The notes under the pieces: generated by a model
What the model saw: the letters and a program-made list of their open reading frames with translations, nothing else
Database searches by the model: none
What the model was told of the DNA's origin: nothing
Shown here: positions 1 through 12,879 of the stretch, one piece after another
How the letters are laid out: every line of letters starts with the position of its first letter
How positions within the stretch are numbered: position 1 is the first letter of the stretch
Translations under genes and position numbers: made by a program
Assembly (NCBI RefSeq): GCF_000143415.4
Contig: NW_003314292.1
Span: 677,277-726,291 of the forward strand
Length of the DNA: 49,015 bases
From: Selaginella moellendorffii
Taxonomy: Eukaryota > Streptophyta > Lycopodiopsida > Selaginellales > Selaginellaceae
Direction: 5' to 3'

Positions 1-6
1 AAAAAG

Positions 7-39
<33 letters not shown>
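1..39. repeat. Poly-A tract at window edge
   Basis: The window opens with an almost pure adenine run broken by two guanines. It lies just upstream of the partial ABC ATPase exons. It may be a genuine homopolymer or an assembly edge; the sequence cannot tell which. Confidence 0.9.
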
Positions 40-41
<2 letters not shown>

Positions 42-102
42 AGGCCGCCAAGAGGTTTTTTCCAGACGGCACTGCAGCTGGCTCCTATAGTGATTGGATT
101 CA

Positions 103-305
103 CGATCCGAGATAGTGAAGCTTCTGAACAACCTGAAGAAGGAGAGGACGTTGCTCGTTGTGAGCCATGATCTGCGGTAAACTTGCGTGATTAGTTCTTG
201 GATCTTATTTTCTTTCCTCGCAGAGAGTTGATTCCACTGGTGGACAAGACGTGGGTTATGGATATGGGTGGGACTTTGGTTGAGCAGCTAAATTCTACTC
301 TCTAG
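103..305 (+). CDS. ABC transporter ATPase (ABCI11/NAP14-like), C-terminal exons
   Basis: This is the 3' end of a soluble ABC ATPase; the rest lies outside the window or is lost. One exon (to 176) encodes ...VKLLNNLKKERTLLVVSHDL with the H-loop histidine in SHD. It is followed by a 47-bp GT-AG intron (177-223) and a last exon (224-305) encoding RELIPLVDKTWVMDMGG... and a TAG stop. The SHDLRE(L)..LVD..W.M..GG pattern matches plant plastid ABCI proteins, which are single ATPase domains thought to serve envelope transport. That is family knowledge; the exact paralog is inferred. The exon start is not secure: upstream of about 103 the reading frame does not continue cleanly, so the copy could be truncated by rearrangement. 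Downstream the sequence becomes AT-rich repeat DNA at once. Confidence 0.7.
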
Positions 306-2480
306 TTCGTGAAATGTTACTCTTAAGATAAAACTATACACTGACCGATCAAACCAGTGAGGCTGGCTGGGCAATTAAAAGTTTTTAGTATTGCAACAGA
401 CTTCGCAGGCTCAACTCACAACAGCGGAAGGGCTCCTCGAACCGGGCACCAGCGGAGGACATCCACAGGACTAACGGCGCCTCCCAACTCTACATTGTTA
501 ACAGCACTACACAATTGGCCACCATAGGAGCCGCACATGGAACGGGAGCAGTACGAACGATTACATCCTGGTCAGCCAAACTAGTCTTTGACCATGTGGT
601 ATACTGGTGGGAGCTCCAAGAGTTCCTGACCCCCTCATGTCTGACTGGGATGCATGTACTGCTTACAACACTCCTGACGAGAACCAGAACTCGCTGTGGT
701 CACGACCGAGTCCTGCCAGCATGCCCGACTTTATCCAGCAAGTCCAAGAGCTCTGCAATGCACTGCCCACGATCCCTGATATTGAGGTCAGCTGACTGAT
801 CGACATGCTGCACAGGAGTATTTCTCAGTTCACTCCCACCACCCCAACTGGATGCTTTCCTAGATTGCAATGGTAGGACAAAGAATGTGATTGAGCCCTT
901 TGCATGAAAAAGAATTGCTAATAGTCAAGCCATATACAACACCTTCTGTGTTCTTTTCAAAGCTAAGAAGCACAAACACCACTAGAAAATTCCAGAAGCT
1001 AAATGATGCTTGATCCTTTAAGTTGCAAATGTTATGACCCAGTGCTAACAAACAAAGATAAAGTATGTTATGCCTTCTCTTGAAGTTAATGTGGAAGTGA
1101 AACAAAGAAATATGAAAAGAAAAATGATGAGATTATGAGTATGGAACAGTTGATATTTCACCCTTGCTATACAACTGAGGGGAATATTTTATCTTCCTCT
1201 AGAAATCCATGACTAACCTCCAAGAGTTGATAACTATTGCAAGAATGGCAAAAACAAGACAAAACAAAGGAAAAAATAGGAAAGAAAAGCTTAAAAGTGA
1301 AGGGGAAAATGGACTGTGAAATTTCTTGAGGAGGTTATTGATGAACTAGATTTCAAACCTACTTAGCATCACATAATTGCCCCAGTTAGCCAAAAATAAG
1401 TCACTCTTCCTACACAAGATTATACTAAATACTTTGATAAAAAAATCAATTTAAAAATTCAAATTCTTTCCCACATTTACTCTCAACCATCCAATGTTGC
1501 TAAATTTCCAACAAGACAATGACCTCAAAATGGAGCAAAATATTTATTTGGTCCTTTTCAAATTTGGATTTTCCTTGTTAAAGCTTTTAGTTTCTAATAT
1601 ATGCACCACACCATCATGTAGCAAGAACAACATTCACTCCATTAAAAACCCAAAAACTTTGGGTTCTCTGTAGTGCTATCTCCCACAAAGATAACAAAGG
1701 AAATAATCCTCTTGAAGGATAAGCAAGGACCTAGGAGGCATGATTTACCTTTCAAAGATTTCTTGCTTGGATTCCTAGATAATATCTAAGTATCTAAGAA
1801 TATTTTATTAGTTTTTAATAATAAACTTTCCGAAGTGTTGAGATTAGGATTGTCAATCCATTATCTCAAGGCAAGAGCTCATCTTCATCCATAATAAATT
1901 GAGCATTCTAGAGGTAGTTAGTGTTAAATGGCCATCATAGCATTGGTGTGATATCTAGATAGAGGCACTCAAGCATAGAATTCCAGCAATTTGATATTAG
2001 CTAAGAGTCCTTTAGGAAAAATTAACATGATCTAGTTATTACATTGATAAACCATTTGCAAGGACCTAAGCATCCAATAGGCTTCTAATACAACCACAAT
2101 TGCCATCTCCTAGCAATAGTGGCACATATACATGGATTGGTTGGGTTATTTCTTATTGGTGCAACATATATGTACATTACTCAATGTCCCTTAGGGACTA
2201 TTACAAAAACGGTACTCTCTCAACTATAACATTTCACTATCTCCCATCTATTGGTGGTTGCTACCTTCCAATAGGGGCTGTTGTGGTTGTCTCCTTCACA
2301 AAACATCTTGTGCCAAATCACCTTGTTTTGCCTTTACTATAGTGTCTGGTGGTTTTCATTTTCATTTGATACCTCCCTCATATTCCCCTCTATAGTAAGG
2401 GATTCATCAAGTACCTTCCTTTTGCTATATTCCTGCAGTAGCATTTTGTTGAGACAGACAGCTACTAACATGAGCCCCCA
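306..2480. other. Non-coding, mostly AT-rich stretch
   Basis: I see no gene here that I can support. A roughly 60-codon open frame ending at 795 (containing WDACTAYNTPDENQNSLW) has a protein-like composition, but I recognise no family and see no splice context. From 800 onward the DNA is AT-rich, stop-dense on both strands and without an obvious terminal repeat. It is probably old, decayed repeat sequence. Confidence 0.5.
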
Positions 2481-3036
2481 CTAGTTTGCTATGATCTTTG
2501 AAATGTCCCTCAAAGTGCCTTTAGTTTCAAGTTTCCCAAAGTGTCTAAATCCTAAATGCACACCATATCTCCCACCTCGTCTATCCAAGGGCCTCCTAGA
2601 CTGTAGTCCCAATCTTTGCTCCAACGGCATCTCACTTGACTTTGGTGCCTTGACCTGAACATCCTTAATAGCCAATCCTTTGCCAAGCTGATCCCGTGTA
2701 TGACCCCCTTGCCTTGGGAACCATTGAGTGACATCCCCTTTGTGTATTTCAAAATTTTGCTTGATCTCAAGTTCCCTAGTCACTTTAGCTATCATTCTCC
2801 ATGTCTCCTTTGTCACAGCACACTCCCAAAGAAGGTGCATTACTATCTTCAACATGCCACATTCCAAACACTTTTAAGCATCCTTTGCTTGGAATCACTG
2901 TCCTACTGGCAATCCATTTGTTGCCACAAGCCAAGATGTAACCTTCAATTTGTCTTGGACCAGTGACTTCTAGAATGCCACTATGTTTTTTATCACCTGG
3001 TTCACTTCCACCCCTAGTGTGATCCATTTCTGCCAT
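2481..3036 (-). pseudogene. LINE reverse transcriptase zinc-binding (zf-RVT) remnant
   Basis: Minus-strand frames carry the tail of a plant LINE ORF2. The segment CGNKWIASRTVIPSK is followed, after a frameshift near 2,870, by CGMLKIVMHLLWECAVTKE and TWRMI. The spacing of cysteines and the HLLWEC-x5-TW pattern are typical of the zf-RVT domain that follows the reverse transcriptase in L1-type plant LINEs. No polymerase motif, endonuclease or poly-A tail is visible, and the frame is broken, so this is a fossil fragment. The frames give no evidence of activity. Confidence 0.65.
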
Positions 3037-5270
3037 AGCTTAGGTACTTCATCTCTCTAAAACTCCTTATTACCATCAATCTGTTTTGCGCATTCTTTAC
3101 CTTATATGTGAAGAAGCCATTAACTCCATATCTCCATGTTGTCAAATCCTAGTCCAAGTCCTCTATGAGGTCCTTGCGCCACTATACTAGATGTCCTTCC
3201 CCCTTTTAACTAGCATGATGATTCTACCATGTCAATCTACTTCGCTAACTATCTCAACACTCAAATTCATCCTTTAACTTTGTCATTTGTCACATGTGAT
3301 TATTTCTTATTGGATATAACCCTATAACAACTATTTTTTATTTTAAATAGATTCTTTTACAACCTTGCCCTTGTTTAGGTGATCCAAAATGTAAGAGGTA
3401 GCTTTTTGAGTAGCACCTAGAACTTGGATATTTCTTTAAAACACTATGTATGTGGTGATTAAACTATTTAAATGTTGCCTTACTAATTTTGTCAACTACT
3501 ATCTAAATGAATAAAAGAAAAATAAGAAAACTAGGCATTGCTACAATGTAACATGCATCAAATTGTTTTGTATTAAATGCTAACATTTCTTCATTTGTGG
3601 ATGACTTTAGCATAAGATATGTGTGAATATGGCAAAATGTGCAATTGAATGAGGTCACTCTTGTGGGATCTATATATATAATTTAATAATTTTGATTTTC
3701 TTATTCCAGATTATTAACAATTTTGGCTATTCTTATTAGGAAGAAGATTGATGGCCAGAACTAGATAACTTCCATATAACCCTCTTCCATTGCATATCAC
3801 AGACCTAATAGCAGAAGTAGATGTGGAGGAAGGTGAAAAAGTGGCAAAAAAGTATTATGCTACTATAGAGATTGCAAAAGAAGAAAGTCATATACTGCCA
3901 TGACCATCAAACCACTATTTGCTATGTAATCAATTACAAAGCCACTAGTTGAGCAAAAAGCTCAACTAGAATATGTATCCCCAATGGAGATCAGAATAGA
4001 TACCCAAGCTTGTAGATATCTTCATCTATGAAATTTAGTATGATATTAGTAGATTTATCATACCTTGGCAAACCACCCCACCACAAGGTTTAGGTGGAGT
4101 TGACATATACATATCAAGCTAAATTTTCAATTAGTGTTTAAGGAGTTGGGCAAACAATAGTAAGTTGCACCTTCTGAAGAAGAGAATGAGCCAAAGCAAA
4201 TAAGATCCAAATGTGGTGGCGTGAAGATAGTCATATGGATGCAAATTGTCTACCACAACTTGAGTTGTGGTTAGGGTGGTGGGAAGTTAAAATGTTCTAA
4301 TGGGGACATCAAGATGATTTCTCTTTTTTCTTTTCTTTTTATTATTTACTTTTACTATTTACATATATCAATAAATCATGATGATGCTTGCATTGTACTT
4401 CACCTCTTATATATTTAAAGTATCAGAGTTTAATTTTGTTGAGGTAGAGCATTAGGCCATAGCCATGTTTTAAATCTTAGATTGCTTTTGCTATTTTCTA
4501 CTTGGCATCTATAATTTTTATATTCATTTTTATATGCTAATTTTTCTTTTGAATAATATTTTATAGAATATAAGGATTTAGGAATTTTATATCACCTTTG
4601 CTTTGTGACAATTAATCCCAGCTAATACTTTGTTACAACATCCAACACTCTACATCTTTGCTAGATGTACCAATAAACTCTTGAACAACTACTGGTGATA
4701 TGGCAATAGGCTTTAGAGATCAAGGCATGCAACTTTTGCTTATTGAAAGGAATAATTATATTTATTATAGTTATTTTGTGGGATTAACAACAGTATAGAT
4801 CATTCTTTCTAGTAGTTTTTATTAGTCTATTATATGCTGTTATATGCTGCTAGATACATAACTTGTTAATAGTTCAATCCTCTAAACAACACTCCCAACC
4901 CTCCTTTTTAGCTCATTACTTCTTTAGGTCCATTCTACATTTAAATTTTATTCCAACATCTTTGCATAGGCACTATTACTTATTATTGGCAGTACTATAG
5001 CTCTCAAGATAGCAAATCAACATTCTATAGTATAGTTTTTATATGATTACATCATATGCCAAATTGGTATTCTTGCAACCTTGATATCTAGTTAGTGGGG
5101 GGGGGGGGGGGGGGGCTTTCCTTGGATATGTCATTAAGCAATTTTTACAGTGGCTGTGTATATATCTGTGTGTGTGTGTGCGTGAGTGCTTGGAATGGAA
5201 TATGGAAGGGAATACAGAAAATGTGCATATCAATTAGCCCAAAAACCTTAATTTATATATAGGAGCGAAT
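3037..5270. other. AT-rich non-coding stretch with simple repeats
   Basis: No coding region is supported. The sequence is strongly AT-rich and includes a run of 19 guanines at 5,097-5,115 and a short TG-rich microsatellite near 5,168-5,180. I found no terminal repeats or RNA gene. Confidence 0.6.
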
Positions 5271-5274
5271 GGTC

Positions 5275-8180
5275 CAGATTGAAACCAATCCAACGGCTAC
5301 CAAAATCTCAGTATGCTAATATTAGTATACGGCATCGTAACCGTACACTTAGCCCTCACATCATCCCCTCCTCTCAGAATAATGGAAGGCTATCAGGGTT
5401 CTCTTATAAATGGGCTAGGATCTGGAGGAACATCAGAAGGAGGCATCGGTGGATTTGTAGGTGGTATTAACTGCTCATGATCCCTTTGTATGAAGCATTT
5501 CAACCACTGCACATGCACAATCTCCAGAGGATCAGCCTGCTAGATGTTATGCCGAACCTCATAAACTTGTGGTTTAACTTGCCGCAACACCCGATACGGT
5601 CCTTTCCACTGCACAAGGAGCCCCTTAGATAAACCACATACCAGGGAAAACGGACTAACACCAAATCATCCACTTTGTACTCCATAGGTGGACGATGATG
5701 GGAGTTGTAACACTGTTGTTGTCCCACTTGTACGTGGCCTAAGTGTTTGGCAAACTCTACTCGGACAAGTGGAAAAATGCTTGTTAAATATTGATCCCAC
5801 GACCTAGCATCGGGAGCTCGTGGCAATCGCAAAGGTAAACCCAACTCCATTGGTAATATTGGATCATGACCATATAGGACCATAAGCACCAATAGAACTC
5901 TACACCTCTGTGACATAGGCATACTAAAGAGATGACAAATAACCATCCCAATCCGAATGCTGAAAGTTCACATACTTCTCAATCATCCCTTTGAATGTCC
6001 GAACGAGCCATTCGACCAAACCGTCTGATTGTGGATGATAAGCACTCGTGAAAGTGTGGCGTATCCCCAACCGAGACGTCAAAACATGAAATGCCTCAGC
6101 CATAAATGTGGGACCATTATCTGAAATAATCCGCTTTGAACAAGAATGCTGAAACACCACTTAATTGAGGAGGAAGTATCCAACAGTAGTTGCAGAGGCG
6201 CTAGCAAGAGTATTAACTTCCACCCAATGAGTTAAGTAGTCAAAAACAATAATAACATACTTATTGCCAGCAATCGACTATGGAAAAAGTCCCATAAGAT
6301 CAAGCACCACTAACTCAAACGGAAGGGAAATTGCAATTATGCTTTATTTCGTTAAAGTGGGACTTATTCAGTAAAGTGGGACATTAATTAGCATGTGTCC
6401 ACATGCCATTTCCTAGTACTTAATTAATATTTATTAATATTTCTATCAGTTTTTTAAATTTTTTTTTTATATTTCACAATATTATAACACAAAATCATAT
6501 GAAAAGTTTTTAATTTATAAATTATAAAGTTAAAACTTCAATTTTTTATTGTTGTTATAAAAATGGCATGTGGCCACACACCATAAGTGGGATAATGAAA
6601 AGTCCCACTTTAACGAAATAAAGCATAATTGACTCTAACCGTCCTTCCACAGCATGAGGGGATTATTACAAGTTTGGCACCAAATGTAGCTACACACATA
6701 CCGGATAATATCATGTCGCATCTCTAGCCCATAGAAAGACCTGTGTAGCTTCTCGGTCATACGATGATGTCCCATATGCCCACCTAGAATAAGAGAATCA
6801 TGGTAGGCATGGAGAAACTGCGGGATAAAAATAGAAGGTACCACCAGCTATAAATGATCATCAGGATCTGTCCCCACAAAATAAAGAAGGCCATCTTCAA
6901 AGTGATATTGAGAATGTAAATGCCGGAAAGGCAAGTCATCAGCAAGTGATATAGGATTCTCAAACGCATCTCAAAGCCTTCGAATCCATGGCTTAATCTT
7001 TTGAGCCTCGCAAACCTCATTAAGAGAAAGTAGATCTTGCTCTGCACCTTGTGGACACTAAACATCAAGTACAACAACCGCCGATAGCATAAAATCCTTA
7101 TCTAGAAAATCCACAGATGCTAGAACAACAGGCTTGTCAGAAACATGAGAAGAGAGTGGAGAAGGAAAAGGAGCTCAAGAAAGGGCATCAGCATCAACCA
7201 TAGAACTCCCTAGGCGATGAATAACATCAAAATCATATATCTGAAGCTTCAAAGCCCACCGAGCAGTATAACCAACCAGGTTCTTCCACTTCAATAATGA
7301 AGTAACAGCAGCATGGTCACCTTCAAGTAACATCCGAGAACCATGTAGATATGCATGAAGTTTTTCGAAACCCCAAACTGCCGCTCAACACTTCTTTTCT
7401 ATCATGGAGTAGTTCACCTGTGCTAATTGTAACGTATAGCTTATATATGCAATGGGATGACATTGATCAGGCACACTTGGACTTTCTTGCATCAACACAC
7501 CTCCAAGACCAATATCAAAAGCATCTATGTGTAAAATAAAAGGTCGAGTGTAGTTAGGATATTCCAAAACTGAAGGAGTTGTCAACAGCTCTTTGAGATC
7601 CACAAACGCCTGCTCACAATCTGAAGACCAAATGAAAGATGATGTTGATGACTTCAGCAACATTCGCAATAGTGCAATGCAATCAAAAAGATGATCCACA
7701 AAACGACCGAGATACTGCACCTTGCCTAGGAAGCACTGCACATCATTCACACACTTCGGAGTAAGGAACTTTAGAATAGCCACAAGTTTGTCAAGATCAA
7801 CTTGTAAACCCTCACAAGAAATATGGTACCCAAGATAAGTCATGTTCTTGAACCCAAACATACATTTCGACTACTTCAGCTTTAAACTAACATCCCGTAG
7901 CCGATCCAACACTTTACACATATCACGAATGTGCTCCTCCCATGTCCCCTCCGAGTGAATCAAGACATCATCAATGAAGTCAGTAGTCACTTTTGGCATA
8001 TCACAAAGAACTTTTTCTATCATCCGTTGGAAAGTTGCTAAAGCATTGTTCAAACCAAACGGCATCACCAAGAACTCGTAGAAACCAAATAATGTACGAA
8101 AAGCAGTCTTAGGAATATTTTTTTCGGCCATCGGTACTTGCCAATACCTAGAAGCAAGATCTAGTTTGGTAAACTAACGA
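5275..8180 (-). mobile_element. Ty3/gypsy pol relic: RT C-half, RNase H, integrase
   Basis: Reading the minus strand downward from 8,180 gives TKLDLASRYWQVPMAEK, then FLVMPFGLNNALATFQRMI and the polymerase box FIDDVLIHS (a variant of YxDD). Next come RNase H (FILHIDAFDIGLGGVLMQ, near 7,560-7,500), integrase zinc-binding and core pieces (HDSLILGGHMGHHRMTEKLH near 6,800; SDNGPTFMAEAFH and HPQSDGLVEWLVRTFKG near 6,130-5,990), and a chromo/GPY-like tail (KGLLVQWKGPYRVLRQV) near 5,600. The order PR-RT-RH-INT defines Ty3/gypsy (Metaviridae). Multiple frameshifts and stops plus a MITE at 6,334-6,631 show it is dead. The amino-terminal half of the same pol lies beyond a 3.8-kb insertion, at 12,028-12,830. 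No LTR is recognised at 5.2 kb. Confidence 0.85.
6334..6631. mobile_element. MITE with about 32-bp terminal inverted repeats
   Basis: Both ends carry the same inverted sequence beginning CAATTATGCTTTATTTCG and running on through GTTAAAGTGGGACTT (6,334-6,365 and 6,600-6,631). A second internal inverted block includes GCATGTGNCCACA and ATGCCATTT. The interior is AT-rich and non-coding, and the total length is 298 bp. It interrupts the integrase coding region of the gypsy relic, so it inserted later. The flanks allow a TA target duplication if the element proper starts at TGCTTT, but since the outer CAAT/ATTG are also complementary, the superfamily is undecided. Confidence 0.85.
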
Positions 8181-11100
8181 CTGCGCCCATATAGCGCACG
8201 TGGTTTTTACCCTTTATCCTATGGTGATTTACCATAGAATAACCATGGAAGCAGAACCTAAACCCTTCATGTGCCACATGTCACATGCCACACGTCCAAA
8301 GGACGGTGGTGTGGGACCCGAGTTTCAAGGCCTTGAGCCACTGAACAAAGAAATGGTGCCAAACCCCCAAGCTTGGAGCTAAGGAGTGATGGAATTGGAC
8401 CACAAAGCAACTCCCGAGCATACAACTCAAGGAGCAAAGGGACAAGAGCCTGGAGTGACTTAGAACAGTCCTAGAGTAACCAACATCCCAATGCCAGGAT
8501 TAGCATGCAAAACGAAGCCAAATAGAGTCTTGTGCTATTTCAGCATACTAGTGGCCTAACGCAAGGATATGGGTACTCCACCAGCTAGCATGGTGTGGAA
8601 CTTGGGTTTAGACCCAAGCCGGACGTAGAACAAGGACATGCACGCAAGCAAAAGCTAGACTATGCCTCAGGTTGGTCAGCCATACTCGACCTACCCACTA
8701 TCTCTACTATACATTTGGAACCCCCTATAACCCCCCCCCCCCCCCCCCCCCCCTCCGAAGAACACACACTTTGGGCTTTCACCCCAAACCTCCCTTAGTA
8801 TTAAGAGTTAGTCTCTGGGACAATCTCGAAAATTACTAAATATGGAATGGTGCTAGAGTGCGAATTTGGACATGAGATGAACACTATTGTGTTTAGGCTA
8901 ATCTCTACATTCCGTAGATATGCCAAATGAACAAATCTGGACACTTTCCATAAATAGTATTTGAGACCGAAATGAGACTAACACAAAGGGCATGATAGCG
9001 AGGGTGTTTGGCAAACACAGTAAGCTATCATTTAGTGATATTGAGGGACCAAGCTCAATATTGTGGGGGTTCCCAACACTAGCAAGTGCAGGTCAACAAA
9101 TGAGTTTCTCTAACCAGGTCAAGTATGCTTGATTAAATAGACACTTAGGAATTCCTTCCTTATGCTCATTTGGTCAAGTGCACATGCGAAGACTAGTTTC
9201 TCAACTAGCTTAGGCGAAGATTAATAATGGCTCCAACAATATCAACCTCTTACCATTGTAGCAGTAAGAAAAGAGTGTCCGTAAGGACTGGTCGACAGGT
9301 AACTTTCAATACCCGAAGTCACATTCGCAACACTCTCCCCCCCTAGGGAAGATCGACGCCCTCGTCGATGCATACTTGAGTCTAGAATATTGCCAAGGAA
9401 ACAACTCCAGAAAAAGTTCACGGTATTCACACTATGTGAGAAATGCACCAACTTAAATGAGTTAGGGGTAACCTTTGTGTCTAACATAGATGCGCTACCA
9501 ACTCAAACACCTTCCGGCCATCGCCAATAAGGAAATAACCAACAGAGTCAACCACCCTTGCTACTCTGGGTGTCACCCAGCTTACAAAAGTGTGATAGGC
9601 CTCTGCCTGTAGGGATATAGAGAGAGAAGCCAAAGGCCCCAACCCTTCTGAGCAAAGAAACCAAACCCGTCGGTAAGGTTTAAATAGACAACTATAAACA
9701 AGTAGTTAGAGTTGTTTCCACGATCACGCCCTTTCAACGGAATAGGGAACATCGACAGAGAGGCGGGTTATGTGACTAGTCAACAATAGCTACCCCATGA
9801 CTAAAGATTTCACCATGCACACAATGTGCCAAAGCCAGTTTTCCTATACTAGCCCAAATTTAAAGATCAATAGATGGACAATATCAAAGTCATAAACAAT
9901 AATATCTTAGAGTCTTAATTATCAGTGAATAAATCTTATATTAGAACATAATAGTATTCCAAGTAAGTTATCATCCGATAAACCAGTATTATAGTATAGG
10001 AACCACCAAGATCATTAAGGGTAGGATCATAGGATTAACCATCCAACAAAATTTAATAGTAAATGTATCATAAAGAACACTTAATGACAAAACATAGCTA
10101 TCAAAGATTGCAGACAAAGTGCTAAACAACTTACGAATAAAAACTCAAAGAACACAAGGTATCCTCAACTGGCAAGTAAAATGCTCGCGAATGTATTACC
10201 CGAAGGAAATAACATCCTAATTTATCAAACCTAACTTGAGCAACAATCAACAGAATAGAATGAATGTGGTAAGACTAACAAACATTCATCCATACCAACT
10301 ATTGCACTAGTTAATCTAAATAGATCCCAGCCAACAACACCATGGAACTCAAGTTGCTTAATCAAGTGTCAACAACATTCTATTGATGTTTCAAACCCAA
10401 AACACCAATCTAGAGCAAACCACAAAGAACATATGGTATTACAAAAAAACAAAAACCACCAAAGAGAATAATTAATTATCATGAAAGACCATCAATCATC
10501 CCAGCATAAAGAGAAGCATAATCATTGGCGAAGAAAGAATTCACCATCCCGAAGAATAGCAAATCATTCTAGATCAACAATAATCAAGCAAAACCTTTGA
10601 CAAGGATAATCAATTATCCTAGATGATAATCAATAATCACCAATGATTGCTAGATGCAAATACTAACTTCAACATCGAAACTAGGAGCCAAAATGCCTTT
10701 CTCAACAACTTTTAACAAATGGAACAACAAGCATAAAACTCAAAGAACCAAAAGCTCGAAGAAGCCTATAGTTAAAGCTTGCCTAACAATGATCACAAGT
10801 TTCACATAAACTAACTTCAATGCTAAAGAAGAAATCATGGCACAATCCATAATATCCTCCTCAACACATCCATAAGCTAAACTTCATAATGCTAAAGCTA
10901 ATGAAAAGCATGTCTGCATCAATTCAAAAGTGAAGCACAACAAAGTTATGCTCAACAAGTGATCATTTAACTGATCCTCCATGAATCCATCCAACAAAAC
11001 GTAACTCACTTCACAATAAGCACAAGAAAATTCATCAATGATCGATATATCCCTAACTTAAATCTAATAAGGACTCAAATATTTTAATATTAATCACTAA

Positions 11101-12027
11101 CTCTTCCTCTCATAAAGCTAGTGTTATCCATGACTAAATTACTTTTCAAGGAAAAGCTCAAAGCTCAACCCCTACTAAATAATCTCATTTAGAACACAAC
11201 TAACTCAAACTTGCCACTTAGTTCATTTGAATATCAATACAGTTGCTAATTAGCAAATGCACAAATGCTAATAACACAAAGCTATAGCCAAATCATCAAC
11301 ATTATCTTCATTGAGACTAATGAAATTCAATATCAATCCTAAGGATTATATATCATTTTACTTGAACCTCAACATCAACAAAATCAACGATAAGGCATCA
11401 CTTCAATGCTATCAACATCATAACAAAGATAAAAGGAAGCAAAAGTGAATCACCACCCAAAACTCCCTAACAATTAAGCTAACCAAGGGTGAAGATACTT
11501 TACTCAGTATCCGAGACCAATCCTTTAGCAAAACTCAGTTACAGGTAACACTTCCTCAAGGAGTGAATCACCGCATCCAAGACACCATGAAATCCAACAC
11601 TATAGACTAAATGTATCCAAATGATATCGATAGAGGTAGAATCGATATGCTAACATGGAAAACCCATGTAAGTCTAACAATACGATCCTCTGCAACACCA
11701 TCCGATAAAGCAAGTCTATCACTGCTACATCATCATCAAGCAAAGCAAGTGTCAACAGTCCTCAACAAAGTTTATAAGCAATCACTAGTCGCAAAGCAAC
11801 TAATAATAGATTGGCTTAGTAATCAATAGTCAATAAGGATATTGACATCTCTGAAGGGGGGGTGAGCGTAGCGCATGTGATCATGGGATGAAATTTGGAT
11901 ATACTGTCACCGTGGATTTTTGGAACCTTGGAGGATAAATGGGGATAAAATACCCACTAAAGGCTCTCTCATCAAGCAATTGCCCCTTTTTTAGTTGGCT
12001 TAAGGGGAGAGAGATAAAGTGCGCTAC
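8181..12027. mobile_element. 3.8-kb non-coding insertion splitting the gypsy pol (LTR-element relic)
   Basis: The reverse transcriptase reading is continuous across this block: 12,028 side ...YPFPHTVNLLDHLG, 8,180 side FTKLDLASRYWQV. The 3.8 kb between is therefore a nested insertion. Its ends share a short inverted TAGCGCAC/GTGCGCTA. Inside, on the minus strand at about 9,333-9,365, a pol-end-like stretch runs into a purine tract CTAGGGGGGGAGAG, directly followed by TGTTGCGAATG. That is the usual layout of a polypurine tract and 3' LTR start. A second purine tract plus TGAGCGTAGCGC occurs at 11,855-11,873 on the plus strand. There is a 23-C run at 8,731-8,753. No intact LTR pair or coding domain was found, so the class is uncertain. 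Confidence 0.55.
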
Positions 12028-12835
12028 AGCCCCAAATGATCCAAGAGATTAACAGTGTGAGGAAAAGGGTACACATCTGGGATCGTCACTTTGTTTAATG
12101 GATGATAATCGATGCAAAAACGAATACTCTTGTCAGGCTTCATCACAAGATGAGGTTCACATGCCCAAGGACTCTACAACTTCTGAATAACACCCTTCTC
12201 CAACATCTCCTTGACATTTGCACGTAAAATCTTGATCTCCTTGGGTGACCGACGACGAACAAGAACCTTGATTGGACAAGCATCCCCGGTTGGAATCGGA
12301 TGACGTGTGGCAATCTTGGCCCCAGACGATAGGTCAAATTCAAAGAGATCAGAATACTCCTTCATGAGCTGGTCAACCGCTGCAACACAAAGACTGTCGG
12401 AGGGATCAGAAAAGGGAAGAGCAAAACAAGACGAAAACGTAGGAGGAAATAGTGGGGGAACAAAAGTAATGGAAGCAAAGGTAGAAATAGAGGGACGAAG
12501 AAGTACAAAAGTGAGAAGAATAGATGAAATATAAAGAAGTATAAGACAAGGGGGAGAAGCCTCAAAGTCACACTTGGCATGATTGCGCTGCAACCAATTT
12601 ATACACCAAGAATAAGGTCAAAAGCTTGACTCAGCACCACCTGTAATAACTGCAACTCAAGCTCGAGATTGCCCACAAGCACAACGAGGTCTGCCTCATC
12701 CCATGCACATACATGTGTACGGCCGTTACCATAAAGAATGAAAACTGGTTCTGCCGCACGATGCAAGTGTAGACGACAACGTGTGGCAACAGGTCAAGCA
12801 ATAGAAAATAAACTTGAACCTGTATCAACCAACAT
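12028..12835 (-). mobile_element. Ty3/gypsy pol relic: protease and N-terminal RT
   Basis: This is the upstream half of the split gypsy pol, minus strand. The protease catalytic motif LVDTGSS lies near 12,818-12,833. A protease C-terminal signature FDLILGV.INWLQRNHAKCDFE lies near 12,640-12,570. The RT start follows: HPIPTGDACPIKVLVRRRSPKE, LEKGVIQKL..SPWACEP (12,310-12,170) and IRFCIDYHPLNKVTIPDVYPF (12,110-12,070). Stops and a frame change near 12,180 show decay. It continues at 8,180 after the nested insertion. Confidence 0.85.
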
Positions 12836-12879
12836 GGAGAGAATTATAGGAGACCTCTTGTTATAAAAACAAGCTTGGA

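Noticed and set aside
5097-5115. 19-G run (and the 23-C run at 8,731-8,753) as possible G-quadruplex regulators
   Set aside because: Both are isolated homopolymers in dead repeat DNA without a nearby gene; length may also be an assembly artefact.
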